Below are positions 47,191 to 56,498 of a stretch of DNA of 64,000 bases, one piece after another (positions within the stretch are counted from its first letter, which is position 1; every line of letters begins with the position of its first letter). The stretch lies in assembly GCA_000722615.1 (NCBI GenBank), contig JOKI01000020.1:1-64000 (forward strand), given 5' to 3'. Source of the DNA: Pseudorhizobium pelagicum. GTDB lineage: Bacteria; Pseudomonadota; Alphaproteobacteria; Rhizobiales; Rhizobiaceae. Under the pieces are notes generated by a model, which was not told the DNA's origin, made no database searches, and worked only from the letters and a program-made list of their open reading frames with translations. The position numbers and the translations under genes are program-made.

Positions 47191-48357
47191 CTAGCCAACC
47201 GAAGCGGTGGTGTGGGAAGCGTCGGCCTCGACCAGCGGAACATTCCATGCGTCGTAGCCATAAAGCCAGCTCGGATCATCATTGCCACCCGACATCCAGG
47301 TATTGGCGCTGGAGATGGCCTGGATGCGCGAGGTTCTCGGCTTCCGGTTTGCTTCATAGTCGCGGAATGCGCGGTCCAGATCTTCGCCGCCGGCGGCCTC
47401 GACGCATCGGGCGAGCACAGCGGCATCCTCGATCGACGTCGCGGCGCCCTGCGCCATGTAGGGCGTCATCGGGTGGCAGGCATCGCCCAGAAGCACCACG
47501 CGCCCATCGCTCCAATGGGGCAAGGGTTCGCGCTCGAGGATCGCCCATTTGTGGCAATCGGGGCAGGCATCCAGCACCATTCGCACCTCGGGGTGGAAGC
47601 CCTCGTAGGCGGCGCGCAATTCTTTCACATCGCCCTTGGCGGACCAGGATTCGGCCGTCATCCAGTCGGCCGGCTCGGGAACACTGGTTACGAAATACAG
47701 ATGGCTGCGATCCGGCGTGGTGTAGTAGATGACGATATGGCGGTCGATACCCCACCACTTCGTGCGCGAAGGGGCGATCTCGCCGGGCATCCGGCTGGCC
47801 TCGAACACCGCTCGATAGGCGATGCGCCCCTTGTGCAGCGGTGCGTCCTTGCCCACGATGATCGAGCGAACAAACGAATGCACACCATCTGCAGCAACGA
47901 CGGCGTCATGGGTCGCCCTTGTGCCGTCGGCAAAGGCCAAGTCGACCTGCCGCCCGCGTTGGTCGAGACCCGCCAGCTTCTTGTTCAGCTTGATCACCTC
48001 CGGGGGAAGCGCAGAACACAGCGCCTCGTGAAGATCGGCACGGTGCATGCACAGGAAAGGCGCACCGTAGAGATCTTCCGGCATGGGCAGCTCGCGCTTG
48101 ACCTCGCCCGTGTCCCACACGCGATTGAGGTGCGAATAGGGTTCGAACGAGACATTGCGCAGCCTGTCCAGGATCCCCATGCCGTTGAGGACGCGCGACG
48201 AGTTCGGCAACATCTGGATGCCCGCGCCGACGCGAAGAAACTGCGGCGCCTGTTCATACACCGTGACATCGACGCCGATCTTGCGCAGGGTAATGGCCGC
48301 GGCCAACCCGCCCATTCCGGCACCAATGATTGCAATGGATGGCTTCGTTTTCGTCAT
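47191..48357 (-). CDS. FAD-dependent aromatic hydroxylase, NicC-like
   Basis: This 388-residue class A flavoprotein monooxygenase has the FAD site IGAGMGGLAAAITLRK (G12, G14, G17), a D-G motif VVAADGVHSFVR, and the C-terminal GDACHPMTPYMAQGAATSIE. Features such as KWWGIDRHIVIYYTT, AYEGFHPEVRMVLDAC and the end ANTWMSG...WLYGYDAWN are shared with 6-hydroxynicotinate 3-monooxygenase NicC, more than with salicylate hydroxylase. GAGGTG precedes the ATG at 48357. It probably hydroxylates (and perhaps decarboxylates) a hydroxy-aromatic acid. The downstream hydrolase and importer genes form its operon, but no ring-cleavage dioxygenase is in the window. Confidence 0.85.
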   Translation of the reverse strand: MTKTKPSIAIIGAGMGGLAAAITLRKIGVDVTVYEQAPQFLRVGAGIQMLPNSSRVLNGMGILDRLRNVSFEPYSHLNRVWDTGEVKRELPMPEDLYGAPFLCMHRADLHEALCSALPPEVIKLNKKLAGLDQRGRQVDLAFADGTRATHDAVVAADGVHSFVRSIIVGKDAPLHKGRIAYRAVFEASRMPGEIAPSRTKWWGIDRHIVIYYTTPDRSHLYFVTSVPEPADWMTAESWSAKGDVKELRAAYEGFHPEVRMVLDACPDCHKWAILEREPLPHWSDGRVVLLGDACHPMTPYMAQGAATSIEDAAVLARCVEAAGGEDLDRAFRDYEANRKPRTSRIQAISSANTWMSGGNDDPSWLYGYDAWNVPLVEADASHTTASVG

Positions 48358-48633
48358 GAGACACCTCGGTGATCTGTGGAATTGATCCGAACGTAGAGGC
48401 GTCAAATGTGTATGTAAAATATATTTATTATCTGAGTTTAGTACTTTGAACATTTATTACCTGTTCCGAAAGAATTGCGTAAGTCCTTGCGGTATATGAG
48501 TATATTTCAAATTGTCGGGCGAACGAGACGATTGGCGGCTGGCGTCGCACACGCCGTTTTTGATGCTGCCGCACCGCACCCGCCGCCATGTCCGGAAATG
48601 CCGCGATGCAGCATTCGGCGATATGTCCGGCGA

Positions 48634-49563
48634 TCAGGTCGACGGGCTGTCCGGCGCCGTCCACTCATCGCCTGCGATAGAGCGCGTCATCTCGACGAAC
48701 CTGCGCACCAATTGCAGCCGCTCGTCGCCGCGATAGGCGATATAGAGCGGCAGGGGCGGGAGGACACCGCCGGACAATGGCCGATAGATGACGCGTCCCG
48801 GATGCAGGATCGTCATGGACACGGGAACGATGCTGACGCCTCGCCCGGCAGCCACCAGGTTGATGGCCGCAACCATCCGCGTAACCTCGTCAATGATCTC
48901 GGTCCCGATACCGGCATCGTCGAGCTTGCGCAGGATACCCTCGAAAATCCCATAACCCTCGGGACGGCGGTAGACGACAAGCCGTTCCCCCGCCAGGCGA
49001 TGAATGTCGAGCGGGCCGCTGCCTTCCTGCGCGAACGGATGCTGCACGGGCATTGCGAGAACCATGCCTTCCTTGGCGAGGACGCTGCTTGCCAGATCGC
49101 CGGGACCCTTGGTCGCCACGTGGGAAAAGGAAAGGTCGATCCGGCCCGATTGCAGCGCGAGGGCAAGTTCGTAGGTCTCGCTTTCCTCGACGGCAATGCC
49201 GACCCAGGGATAGGCCTGGCGGAACCGCCCCAGCACATGCGGCGTCAGGCTGTGCAACGAGGCGGAACTGGTGAAACCTACCCGCAGCGTTCCGGTCTCG
49301 CCCTGGTCGAAACGCTGGACATGCTCGATCGCCTTCTGCGCGCGCGCCAGAACTTCGCGCGCCTCCATGAGGAACACCATGCCTGCGGCATTGAGCGTGA
49401 TCCGCTTGGGCGCCCTGTCAAAGAGCTGCACGCCCAGTTCGGCCTCGAGCAATCGCAGCTGCTGGCCCAGCGGCGGCTGCTGGATGTTCAGCCGCTCCGC
49501 CGCGCGGGTGATGCTGCCCTCTTCGGCGACGGCAACGAAGTATCGCAGATGCCTGAGTTCCAT
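48634..49563 (-). CDS. LysR-family regulator (NicC/tct cluster)
   Basis: This 309-residue LysR protein has the HTH FVAVAEEGSITRAAERLNIQ, then QPPLGQQLRLLEAELGV, typical of the CatR/BenM-like group (Q-Q-P-P-L-(G/S)-x-Q-I). An effector domain opens LRVGFTSSASLHSLTPHVLG. It is encoded upstream of the NicC-like gene on the same strand with a 276-bp A/T-rich gap that should hold the target promoter. Likely activates that operon in response to an aromatic acid. Confidence 0.93.
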   Translation of the reverse strand: MELRHLRYFVAVAEEGSITRAAERLNIQQPPLGQQLRLLEAELGVQLFDRAPKRITLNAAGMVFLMEAREVLARAQKAIEHVQRFDQGETGTLRVGFTSSASLHSLTPHVLGRFRQAYPWVGIAVEESETYELALALQSGRIDLSFSHVATKGPGDLASSVLAKEGMVLAMPVQHPFAQEGSGPLDIHRLAGERLVVYRRPEGYGIFEGILRKLDDAGIGTEIIDEVTRMVAAINLVAAGRGVSIVPVSMTILHPGRVIYRPLSGGVLPPLPLYIAYRGDERLQLVRRFVEMTRSIAGDEWTAPDSPST

Positions 49564-49750
49564 CGCTTCACCGTTCCCAGGGTTCGGTTGGCATTTTCCT
49601 GTCCCATTCGGACGCCGAAATCAAAGGTGGTATACGAAGGCTCTTGCGCATTAGCAACAAGCCGTGCCCACGACATGTGATCAAACGCAGCAGCTCCTGG
49701 CAACAAGTTGTCACCTTACTTGGCCACGATCATACCGCACCTGTGCACAC

Positions 49751-50602
49751 TCAGATCAAGGACGGGTCGTGTGGAATGCCCGCCGCAACGAGAAGTGCCC
49801 TCGCGCGTTCGAGAACCGGGCGATCGATCATCCTGCCGCCTAACACTAAGACTCCGCCATGCGCAAAGTGGTCAGCGGCAACGATGCGACGAGCCTGTTC
49901 AATCTCCTCCGCCGTCGGCGCGAAGACGCTGTTCACAACCGCCACCTGCCGCGGGTGTAGGCAAAGCTTCGCGGTGAAGCCGAGGGCGCGGGCGCGGGCA
50001 ATGTCAGCGGCGAGCGCGTCTGTGTCTTCAAGGTCCACCGTGACGCCATCGATCGGCTGCGGCAGGCCGGCGTGGCGCGATGCGATGGCGATCTGGAGCC
50101 GCACCGGATCGAGTCCTGCCCCGGTTCCAGGGATGCGCGCGTCGAGTCCGAAGTCGAGATTGCCGAAGGCTATGCGGCAGACACCGGGCGCGGCCGCGAG
50201 ATCATGCATTTGCAGGAGCCCCTCGACGCTTTCGAGAAGCGCGATCAGCGGACGGCCCGGCAGGTGGCTGGACACCGCGTGCAAGGCAGCTACAGTGGCC
50301 TTCGGGACCATGACGCCCGCTTCCGGACAGGCGGCGATCGCCGCGAGATCCGGCGCGAACCACGGCGTATCGGCACCGTTGATGCGCAGCACCCCTGCCC
50401 CGCCTTGCACGAACCAGTCGACAGCCGCCGCCCGCGCGTGATCCTTGTCGTCCGGCCCAACGGCATCCTCCAGGTCGATGATGATGCTGCCGGCGCCCGA
50501 GGCTGCTGCCTTGGCAAAACGGTCGGGGCGATTGCCCGGCACGAAGAGATAGCTCACCGGCTGCCGGCGATCTGCATGAAGCGGGCTCCCTGTCTCAGTC
50601 AT
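49751..50602 (-). CDS. CitE-like CoA-ester lyase (HpcH/HpaI family)
   Basis: This 283-residue TIM-barrel lyase has SYLFVPGNRPDRFAKAAASG, the acidic I-I-I-D-L-E-D-A-V motif that binds Mg, an LRINGADTPWF segment with the catalytic Arg, LLESVEGLLQMHDLAA, and GFTAKLCLHPRQVAVVN near the end. It is close to malyl-/citramalyl-CoA lyases. The ATG at 50602 overlaps the upstream dehydratase gene's stop by eight bases. With the CoA transferase and MaoC-like hydratase it would cleave a 3-hydroxyacyl-CoA to acetyl-CoA plus a keto acid. Confidence 0.92.
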   Translation of the reverse strand: MTETGSPLHADRRQPVSYLFVPGNRPDRFAKAAASGAGSIIIDLEDAVGPDDKDHARAAAVDWFVQGGAGVLRINGADTPWFAPDLAAIAACPEAGVMVPKATVAALHAVSSHLPGRPLIALLESVEGLLQMHDLAAAPGVCRIAFGNLDFGLDARIPGTGAGLDPVRLQIAIASRHAGLPQPIDGVTVDLEDTDALAADIARARALGFTAKLCLHPRQVAVVNSVFAPTAEEIEQARRIVAADHFAHGGVLVLGGRMIDRPVLERARALLVAAGIPHDPSLI

Positions 50603-51452
50603 CGAACCGCGCCTCCGCCTGCATCGCAAGCTCACCGTCCGGTCCTCGCGCCCAGAGCGACAGGGCGCCGTCGCTGTCCAGTGGCGCCGCCTCGAGATGG
50701 AACGGGCGGTCAACGAAAAGCGGCGCCGTTGCCCGGAAGCTGAAACGTCGGAGCGGGGCATCGCCCCGGCAACGGGCGGCAAGGCCGTGCAGCAGGGTGG
50801 CGATCAGCGGGCCGTGCACGACGAGATCGTGATAGCCCTCCTCAGTGCGAGCATAGAACTGGTCGTAATGGATGCGGTGGCCGTTTTCCGTCAGCGCCGA
50901 ATAGCGGAAGAGCAGCACCGGGTCCGGCGTGAAGGGCTCCGACCACCCGGCATTGCTTGGTGCCGAAACAGGAGCAGCGCCAGGCGCGCCGGGCACGGCC
51001 GCGGCGCGGAAGACGAGGTCCTGCTCTTCCTCGATGCAGAGCGTCGCCCCATGAAAGATGCGATGGCGGACGGTCACGAAGCCGAGCCGGCCCGAGCGGC
51101 CGCCCTTCGAGACGACATCCAGGATTTCGCTTTCGCGCCTCGCCTCCGCCCCGACCGGCAGCGGTGCATTATAGGTCAGTCGCCCGCCGGCCCACATGCG
51201 GCGCGGTAGGCCGAGGTCCGGCAGGAAAGCGCCGCGCTTCGGATGCCCGTCCGGCCCCAGTTCGCTGTGCCGTGCGATGGGATTGAAGAACATCCAGTGC
51301 CAGGCCGGCGGCAGAGATCCGCCGCCGCCCGGGACGCCGTCGAGGTCGAGCGCCGCGGCCAGCGCCGCGACGCGGTCGGCGGCGATCACGGCCCGCCGGC
51401 TGTCCGTCAGACCGATGGCGTCCCTGCCGTCCAGTGTGACTTCCGAAGACAT
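50595..51452 (-). CDS. MaoC-like/FAS1-type hydratase (mesaconyl- or itaconyl-CoA hydratase-like)
   Basis: This 285-residue double hot-dog protein has AWHWMFFNPIARHSELGPDG and GAFLPDLGLPRRMWAGGRLT in the N-terminal half. The second half contains the hydratase motif NGHRIHYDQFYA (the D-x-x-x-x-H-like R-I-H-Y-D of MaoC proteins) with VVHGPLIATLLHGLA. This arrangement is that of mesaconyl-C4-CoA hydratases, which hydrate unsaturated C5 dicarboxyl-CoAs. Of two adjacent ATGs, the second (51452) has better spacing to GGAG. It is cotranscribed with the lyase and CoA transferase. Confidence 0.85.
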   Translation of the reverse strand: MSSEVTLDGRDAIGLTDSRRAVIAADRVAALAAALDLDGVPGGGGSLPPAWHWMFFNPIARHSELGPDGHPKRGAFLPDLGLPRRMWAGGRLTYNAPLPVGAEARRESEILDVVSKGGRSGRLGFVTVRHRIFHGATLCIEEEQDLVFRAAAVPGAPGAAPVSAPSNAGWSEPFTPDPVLLFRYSALTENGHRIHYDQFYARTEEGYHDLVVHGPLIATLLHGLAARCRGDAPLRRFSFRATAPLFVDRPFHLEAAPLDSDGALSLWARGPDGELAMQAEARFDD

Positions 51453-51488
51453 CATTCTCCCTTTCAGCGCTCGTCCGAACGGCCGGAT

Positions 51489-52958
51489 CTATGCTCCGCT
51501 ATGCCAGTCCAGCAGGTTGAAGATACGCCCGACATCGCCGGCTTCGTCGAGCGACCAGACGAACTCGAACACCTTTTGCATGCGTTCCGCGTCGATCAGG
51601 CCGTCGGCGCAATCGCGAAACTTGTCTTCGAGCTCGGCGTCGGAGAGCGGATTGTGTGGGCTGCCGCGATAATTCTCGTCGGCCCAGCGCTCGAAATAGC
51701 GGCCGTCTTTCGTCGTCACCTGAATCCTCGAGCGGATGCGGTCCCAGCCCATGTCCTCGATCGACTGGTCGAAGGACGTCTCGATCCGCCGCTGCATGTC
51801 CTGCGACGGCTTGGAGGAGACGAATTCGTCGGTGAACTCCGCCTTGCCGGCGCGGCCGGCAAGGATGATCGCCGTCAACAGGAAGGCGAAGGAGAATTTC
51901 CCCTCGAGCTCTGTCGTCGCGATTCGGAAGCGGATGGGACCAAGCACGTTGCTGCCTGCCCTCAGCGTCACCGACGAAATGTCGCGGGCGGTCAGCGCGT
52001 TGTCGCGCATCAGGAATAGCATCGCGTCCATGCTCGGATGGGTGAGCACGCCGGACGGATAGGGTTTGATCGAGACACCGGGGCTCGCCATCGTATGCGG
52101 CTGGCCGAAACGATCGCGCACCAACGCCGGCTCGCCGCCCGGACCGGCGATAGCAAGATAGCCCCAGCGCCCGTCGAGCGCTTCGGGGCTCGCCGAGAGG
52201 CCGTGGCGGGCAAGCAGTACCGCCGTCACGCCGTTTTCGGCCGCGCGGCCGACGTGCATCGGCTTGGTCATCGTGCCGAAGCCGGCGCGGATGCCCGATG
52301 CCATCGAGGCGGCGAGGCCGAGCGCCTGCGCGACGCCCGCCGCATCGAGATCGAACATCTTCGCCGCGGCAGCCGCAGCCGCGAAGGTGCCGATGGTGCC
52401 GGAGGTGTGAAAGCCGCGCATATAGTGGTCCGGATCGATCGCCTCTGCGACCTTGCAGCCGACCTCGAAGCCCGCCGCGAAGGCCGTCAGGAAGCGCTTG
52501 CCGTCGACCGGCCGACCCGTCTCTGTGGCCACGAGGTCCGACATCGTCAGCGCCGCGATCAGTGGCGGCATGGTGGGGTGCATCAGCAGACCATAGGGCC
52601 TGCCCGGGCCTTCGGCGAGCTGCGTGTCGTCCCAGTCCATCGCGTGGCCGGCCGTGCCGCCCCAAAGCGCCGCGAGATGAGCGGGGACCCGCCTTGCCGC
52701 CCCGCCGATCAGCCGTGCCTGCGGCGTGCCGCCAAGGCTGTCGATATAGGCGCCAAGCGGTTTCATGCCGGGTTGCTCCGTCCCAGCAAGTGCGACGGCA
52801 AGACCGTCAAGCACGCAACGCCGCGCGAGCCGGAGCGTCTCGCTGTCGAGGTCCGCATAGTCGAGATCGGCAACGAAATTTGCGGCCGCTTTTGTGAGGC
52901 CGGAGAGATGGGCGTGCGGATCATTGCTCGCCGCTGTTGTCTTCGGATGCTGGTTCAC
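51489..52958 (-). CDS. MmgE/PrpD-family protein (first)
   Basis: This 489-residue member of the MmgE/PrpD family shares a fold with 2-methylcitrate dehydratase and cis-aconitate decarboxylase. Conserved blocks include LRLARRCVLDGLAVALAGTE, then AALWGGTAGHAMDWDDTQ (a His and Asp-Asp near the active site), GFHTSGTIGTFAAAAAAAK, MTKPMHVGRAAENGVTAVLL and GVSIKPYPSGVLTHP. GGGAGGAAG precedes GTG at 52958, better than the ATGs upstream. In context it may decarboxylate, dehydrate or isomerise a branched dicarboxylic acid. Substrate cannot be fixed. Confidence 0.9.
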   Translation of the reverse strand: MNQHPKTTAASNDPHAHLSGLTKAAANFVADLDYADLDSETLRLARRCVLDGLAVALAGTEQPGMKPLGAYIDSLGGTPQARLIGGAARRVPAHLAALWGGTAGHAMDWDDTQLAEGPGRPYGLLMHPTMPPLIAALTMSDLVATETGRPVDGKRFLTAFAAGFEVGCKVAEAIDPDHYMRGFHTSGTIGTFAAAAAAAKMFDLDAAGVAQALGLAASMASGIRAGFGTMTKPMHVGRAAENGVTAVLLARHGLSASPEALDGRWGYLAIAGPGGEPALVRDRFGQPHTMASPGVSIKPYPSGVLTHPSMDAMLFLMRDNALTARDISSVTLRAGSNVLGPIRFRIATTELEGKFSFAFLLTAIILAGRAGKAEFTDEFVSSKPSQDMQRRIETSFDQSIEDMGWDRIRSRIQVTTKDGRYFERWADENYRGSPHNPLSDAELEDKFRDCADGLIDAERMQKVFEFVWSLDEAGDVGRIFNLLDWHSGA

Positions 52959-52998
52959 GGTCTTCCTCCCATCGCAAGTCTGCGCATGTCTCATCGGC

Positions 52999-54120
52999 TC
53001 AGCCGAATTCCCGGCGGATCGCCGCGCCGTCGGCATCGATGGCCGGCACCGCGCGGAAGGACTGTAAGCTGCCCCGTCTGCGCGCTGGCGGCGCAGGCAC
53101 GGCGACCGCTCCGCTATCCGTCGCGACGTCGATCCGTCTCAGATGTGGATGCTCCGCCAGCTCTAGCGGCGTGTTGACCATGGCATAGGCAATACCTGCC
53201 GCGTCCAGACGCTCGATCATCGTTTCGTGCAGCCCTGCGGCAAAGGCCGCCGCGATCAGCTCGTCCATCACGGCCCGGTTCTCGATCCGTCGGTAGGGGT
53301 CGTTGAAGCGCGGATCGGTGGCGAGCTCGGCATCGCCTATGACGGTCGCGCAGAAGGAACGCCATTCGCGCTCGTTCTGGATGGAGATCAGTACGCCGCG
53401 GCCGTCTGCGCAGGTAAAGACCCCATAGGGCGCGATCGACGGATGGCGAAGGCCCATGCGCGGCGGGTTCTTCCCCGCCCCCTCGGCCTGGAGCAGCGGC
53501 ACGGCCATCCAGTCGGCCATGGCGTCAAACATTGCGACATCGATTACGGCGCCGCGGCCGGTGGAACGCCGCTCGATCAGCGCTTCGAGGATCGCCGCTT
53601 GAGCATACATGCCGGTGCCGATGTCGCAGACCGAGATGCCTACCCGCGCGGGCTCCTCCGGCGTGCCGGTGATGGAGGCAAGCCCGCTTTCCGCCTGGAT
53701 CAGCAGGTCATAGGCCTTTCGGTCGCGGTGCGGCCCGTGGTCGCCGTAACCGGAGATATGGCACTGGATCAGCGGCGGGTTGAGACTTTCCAGCACGTGC
53801 ACGCCGAGCCCAAGACGCGCCACGGCGCCCGGCGCGAGGTTTTCCACGAAGATGTCTGCCTTCGTCAGCATCGCCTTCAGCACCGCCAGGTCATCCGCCT
53901 GCTTCAGATCGAGCGCTATTGACTGCTTGCCGCGGTTCAGCCAGACGAAATAGGAGGATAGGCCCTTGGCCAACCGGTCGTAATTGCGCGCGAAATCGCC
54001 TTCCGGCCGCTCGACCTTGATGACCCGCGCCCCGGCATCGGCCAGTCGCGATGTGCAGAAGGGGGCTGCGACCGCCTGTTCCAGCGAGACGACAAGCATT
54101 CCATCGAGTGGTCCGGCCAT
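52999..54120 (-). CDS. CaiB/BaiF-family CoA transferase
   Basis: This 373-residue family III CoA transferase begins MAGPLDGMLVVSLEQAVAAP and carries the catalytic Asp138 in KAYDLLIQAESGLASITG, the GKQSIALDLKQADDLA region, and AMFDAMADWMAVPLL. GGAGCGGGAGG before the ATG at 54120 is strong. It would move CoA from acetyl- or succinyl-CoA to the imported acid, the first step of the pathway. It follows the acyl-CoA dehydrogenase gene by 11 bp. Confidence 0.93.
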   Translation of the reverse strand: MAGPLDGMLVVSLEQAVAAPFCTSRLADAGARVIKVERPEGDFARNYDRLAKGLSSYFVWLNRGKQSIALDLKQADDLAVLKAMLTKADIFVENLAPGAVARLGLGVHVLESLNPPLIQCHISGYGDHGPHRDRKAYDLLIQAESGLASITGTPEEPARVGISVCDIGTGMYAQAAILEALIERRSTGRGAVIDVAMFDAMADWMAVPLLQAEGAGKNPPRMGLRHPSIAPYGVFTCADGRGVLISIQNEREWRSFCATVIGDAELATDPRFNDPYRRIENRAVMDELIAAAFAAGLHETMIERLDAAGIAYAMVNTPLELAEHPHLRRIDVATDSGAVAVPAPPARRRGSLQSFRAVPAIDADGAAIRREFG

Positions 54121-54131
54121 CCTCCCGCTCC

Positions 54132-55292
54132 TCAATAGGAACGGGGCATGCCGAGCACATGCTCGGACAGATAGGCGAGGATGAGGTTCGTCGAGATCGG
54201 CGCCACCTGGTAGAGCCGCGTCTCGCGGAACTTGCGCTCGACGTCATATTCCTCGGCAAAACCAAACCCGCCATGGGTCTGAAGACAGGTATCCGCCGCC
54301 TGCCAGGACGCTTCGGAGGCGAGCAACTTCGCCATGTTGGCCTCCGCGCCGCAGGGCACGCCCCGGTCGAAGCGCTCCGCCGCACGGTAAACCATCAGCT
54401 TCGCCGCCTCCGCCGCCGCATAGGCGCGGGCGATCGGGAACTGCACGCCCTGGTTCTGGCCGATCGGACGGCCGAAGACGACGCGCTCGTTCGCATAGCG
54501 CGACGAAGTTTTCGTAAACCAGGCCGCATCGCCGATGCATTCGGCGGCGATCAGGATGCGCTCGGCATTCATGCCATCGAGAATGTAGCCGAAACCCTTG
54601 CCCTCGTTGCCGATCAGGCTGTCGACCGGGATTTCCAGGTTGTCGAAGAAGACCTCCGTCGTCGCATGATTTAGCATGGCGCGGATCGGCTTGATCGAAA
54701 GCCCGTTGCCGAGTGCAGCCTTCATGTCGACGAGGAACACCGAGAGCCCGTCGCGCTTCCTCGCCACATTGTCCTTTGCGGTCGTGCGGGCGAGCAGGAT
54801 CATCAGGTCGGAATGCCCGGCCCTTGATGTCCAGACTTTCTGGCCGTTGATAACGTAGGTGTCGCCGCGCCTCTCGGCAAAGGTGCGGATCGAGGTGGTA
54901 TCGGTGCCGGCTGTCGGTTCCGTCACGCCGAAGGCCTGGAGGCGGGTCTCGCCACGGGCGATCCTCGGCAGCCATTGCATCTTCTGCGCCTCGCTGCCGT
55001 GGCGCAGCAACGTGCCCATCGTGTACATCTGCGCATGCAGGGCAGCCGCATTGCAGCCCTGTGCATGGACCTCTTCCAGAATGTTGGCGGCGACCGTGAT
55101 GCCCTGCCCGCTGCCGCCGTATTCCTCCGGCACCAGGACACCTAGAAAGCCGCCCTCGGTCATCGCCTTGACGAAGGCGGTCGGATAGGCCTTCTCCCGG
55201 TCGAGCGCGCGCCAGTATTCTCCGGGAAAGCCGGCGCAAAGAGCCGCCACCGATTGGCGGATTTCGCGGATCGTGTCGGCATCGACCATCAT
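54132..55292 (-). CDS. Acyl-CoA dehydrogenase-family flavoprotein
   Basis: This 386-residue protein has the acyl-CoA dehydrogenase domains: an N-terminal helical part, FLGVLVPEEYGGSGQGITVA, the middle beta domain with FGVTEPTAGTDTTSIRTFAE and VINGQKVWTSRAGHSD, and the C-terminal FAD helix region ASEASWQAADTCLQTHGGFG. The usual catalytic Glu of the Y-E-G-T segment is replaced: the protein reads LYQVAPIS with Gln at about residue 362. The base may lie elsewhere, as in some family branches. GAGGAG before the ATG at 55292 favours that start over one six codons upstream. Likely oxidises a CoA ester in this pathway. Confidence 0.9.
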   Translation of the reverse strand: MMVDADTIREIRQSVAALCAGFPGEYWRALDREKAYPTAFVKAMTEGGFLGVLVPEEYGGSGQGITVAANILEEVHAQGCNAAALHAQMYTMGTLLRHGSEAQKMQWLPRIARGETRLQAFGVTEPTAGTDTTSIRTFAERRGDTYVINGQKVWTSRAGHSDLMILLARTTAKDNVARKRDGLSVFLVDMKAALGNGLSIKPIRAMLNHATTEVFFDNLEIPVDSLIGNEGKGFGYILDGMNAERILIAAECIGDAAWFTKTSSRYANERVVFGRPIGQNQGVQFPIARAYAAAEAAKLMVYRAAERFDRGVPCGAEANMAKLLASEASWQAADTCLQTHGGFGFAEEYDVERKFRETRLYQVAPISTNLILAYLSEHVLGMPRSY

Positions 55293-55332
55293 TCGCTGCT
55301 CCTCGTTCATCGCTGTTTCCTCTCGCCGTCGC

Positions 55333-56498
55333 TCAGGTGTTCGTTGCCTCGCGCATCGCCTTGATCAGCGCCGCGTTCTGCTCAAAGCCGATGCCGGTTG
55401 CCTCAGACAGGCCGACGCGGCCGTCCTCGATGGGGGTTGCGTCGGCAAAGCCGCAGAAGGGCTTGAAAACTTCAGGATAGGACTCGTTGCCGCCGAGCTT
55501 CAGGCCGGCGGCGATGTTCAGCGACAACTGGTGCCCGCCATGGGGAATGCAGTTGCGGCTGGAAAACCCTTCCTGCCCGATTGCCTCCAGCGTGCGCAGA
55601 TATTCGACCAACCCGTAGGAGAGCGCGCAGTCGAATTGCAGCCAGTCGCGGTCCGGCCGCATGCCTCCGTGGCGCGCGAGGTTACGCGCATCCTGATGGG
55701 GGAACAGGTTCTCTCCGGTCGCCATCGGCGCTGGATAGACCTTCGCCAGTTCCGCCTGGATATGATAGTCGAGCGGATCGCCCGCCTCCTCGTACCAGAA
55801 GAGATTGTAGGGCCTCATCGCCTCGGCGTAAGCCAGCGCCGTCTCGAGGTCGAAGCGGCCGTTGGCATCGACGGCGAGGTATCTGCCCTCGCCCACCACC
55901 TCCAGGACCGCCTCAATGCGGCGGATGTCCTCGTCAAGCGGCGCGCCGCCGATCTTCATCTTGACGACCTCGTAGCCCATTGCCCGATAGCGCCGCATCT
56001 CGTCCCGGAGCTGGTTGTCGTCCTTGCCCGGATAATAGTAGCCACCGGCCGCATAGACGAAGACGGAGGTGTCGTGGCTGCCGTCGCCATAGGTGTCGGC
56101 CAGATGCTTGTAGAGCGGCACTCCGGCGATCTTGGCAACGGCGTCCCAGACCGCCATATCGACGACACCGACGGCAACCGAACGCTCGCCATGGCCGCCC
56201 GGCTTCTCGTTCACCATCATCGCCGCCCAGATCCGGTGCGGATCGAGATTGTCGCCGGCGTCGTTGACGAAGCTCTCCGGCTTCGCGCCGCGCAGGCGCG
56301 GCAGGAAACGTTCAAGAGCCCGCTGGCCGCATAGCGCCCGTTCGAGTTGAAGCCGTAGCCGAAGACGGGCTTACCGTCCTTCACCTGGTCGGTCACGACC
56401 GCCACAACGCTTGCCGTCATCTTCGAGAAGTCGATGAAGGCATTACGGACGGGGGACGAGATCGAGACCACGGCCTCGCGAATGTCGACGATCTTCAT
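55333..56498 (-). pseudogene. Frameshifted D-tartrate dehydratase-like (mandelate racemase family) gene
   Basis: The first frame reads MKIVDIREAVVSISSPVRNA and VFGYGFNSNGRYAASGLL, the N-terminal capping domain. After about 56306 the match continues in another frame: RFLPRLRGAKPESFVNDAGD, then SVAVGVVDMAVWDAVAKIAG and the barrel with KMKIGG, VDANGRFDLETALAYAE, WYEEAGDP, ATGENLFPHQDARNL and NCIPHGGHQLSLNIAAGLK. The acid/base Lys of KMKIGG, three metal-binding acids and the His in PHGGHQ are intact. So one or two bases seem lost near GLL-RF. Otherwise it is a complete enolase-superfamily dehydratase closest to D-tartrate dehydratase. Either a pseudogene or a sequencing error. Confidence 0.85.
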
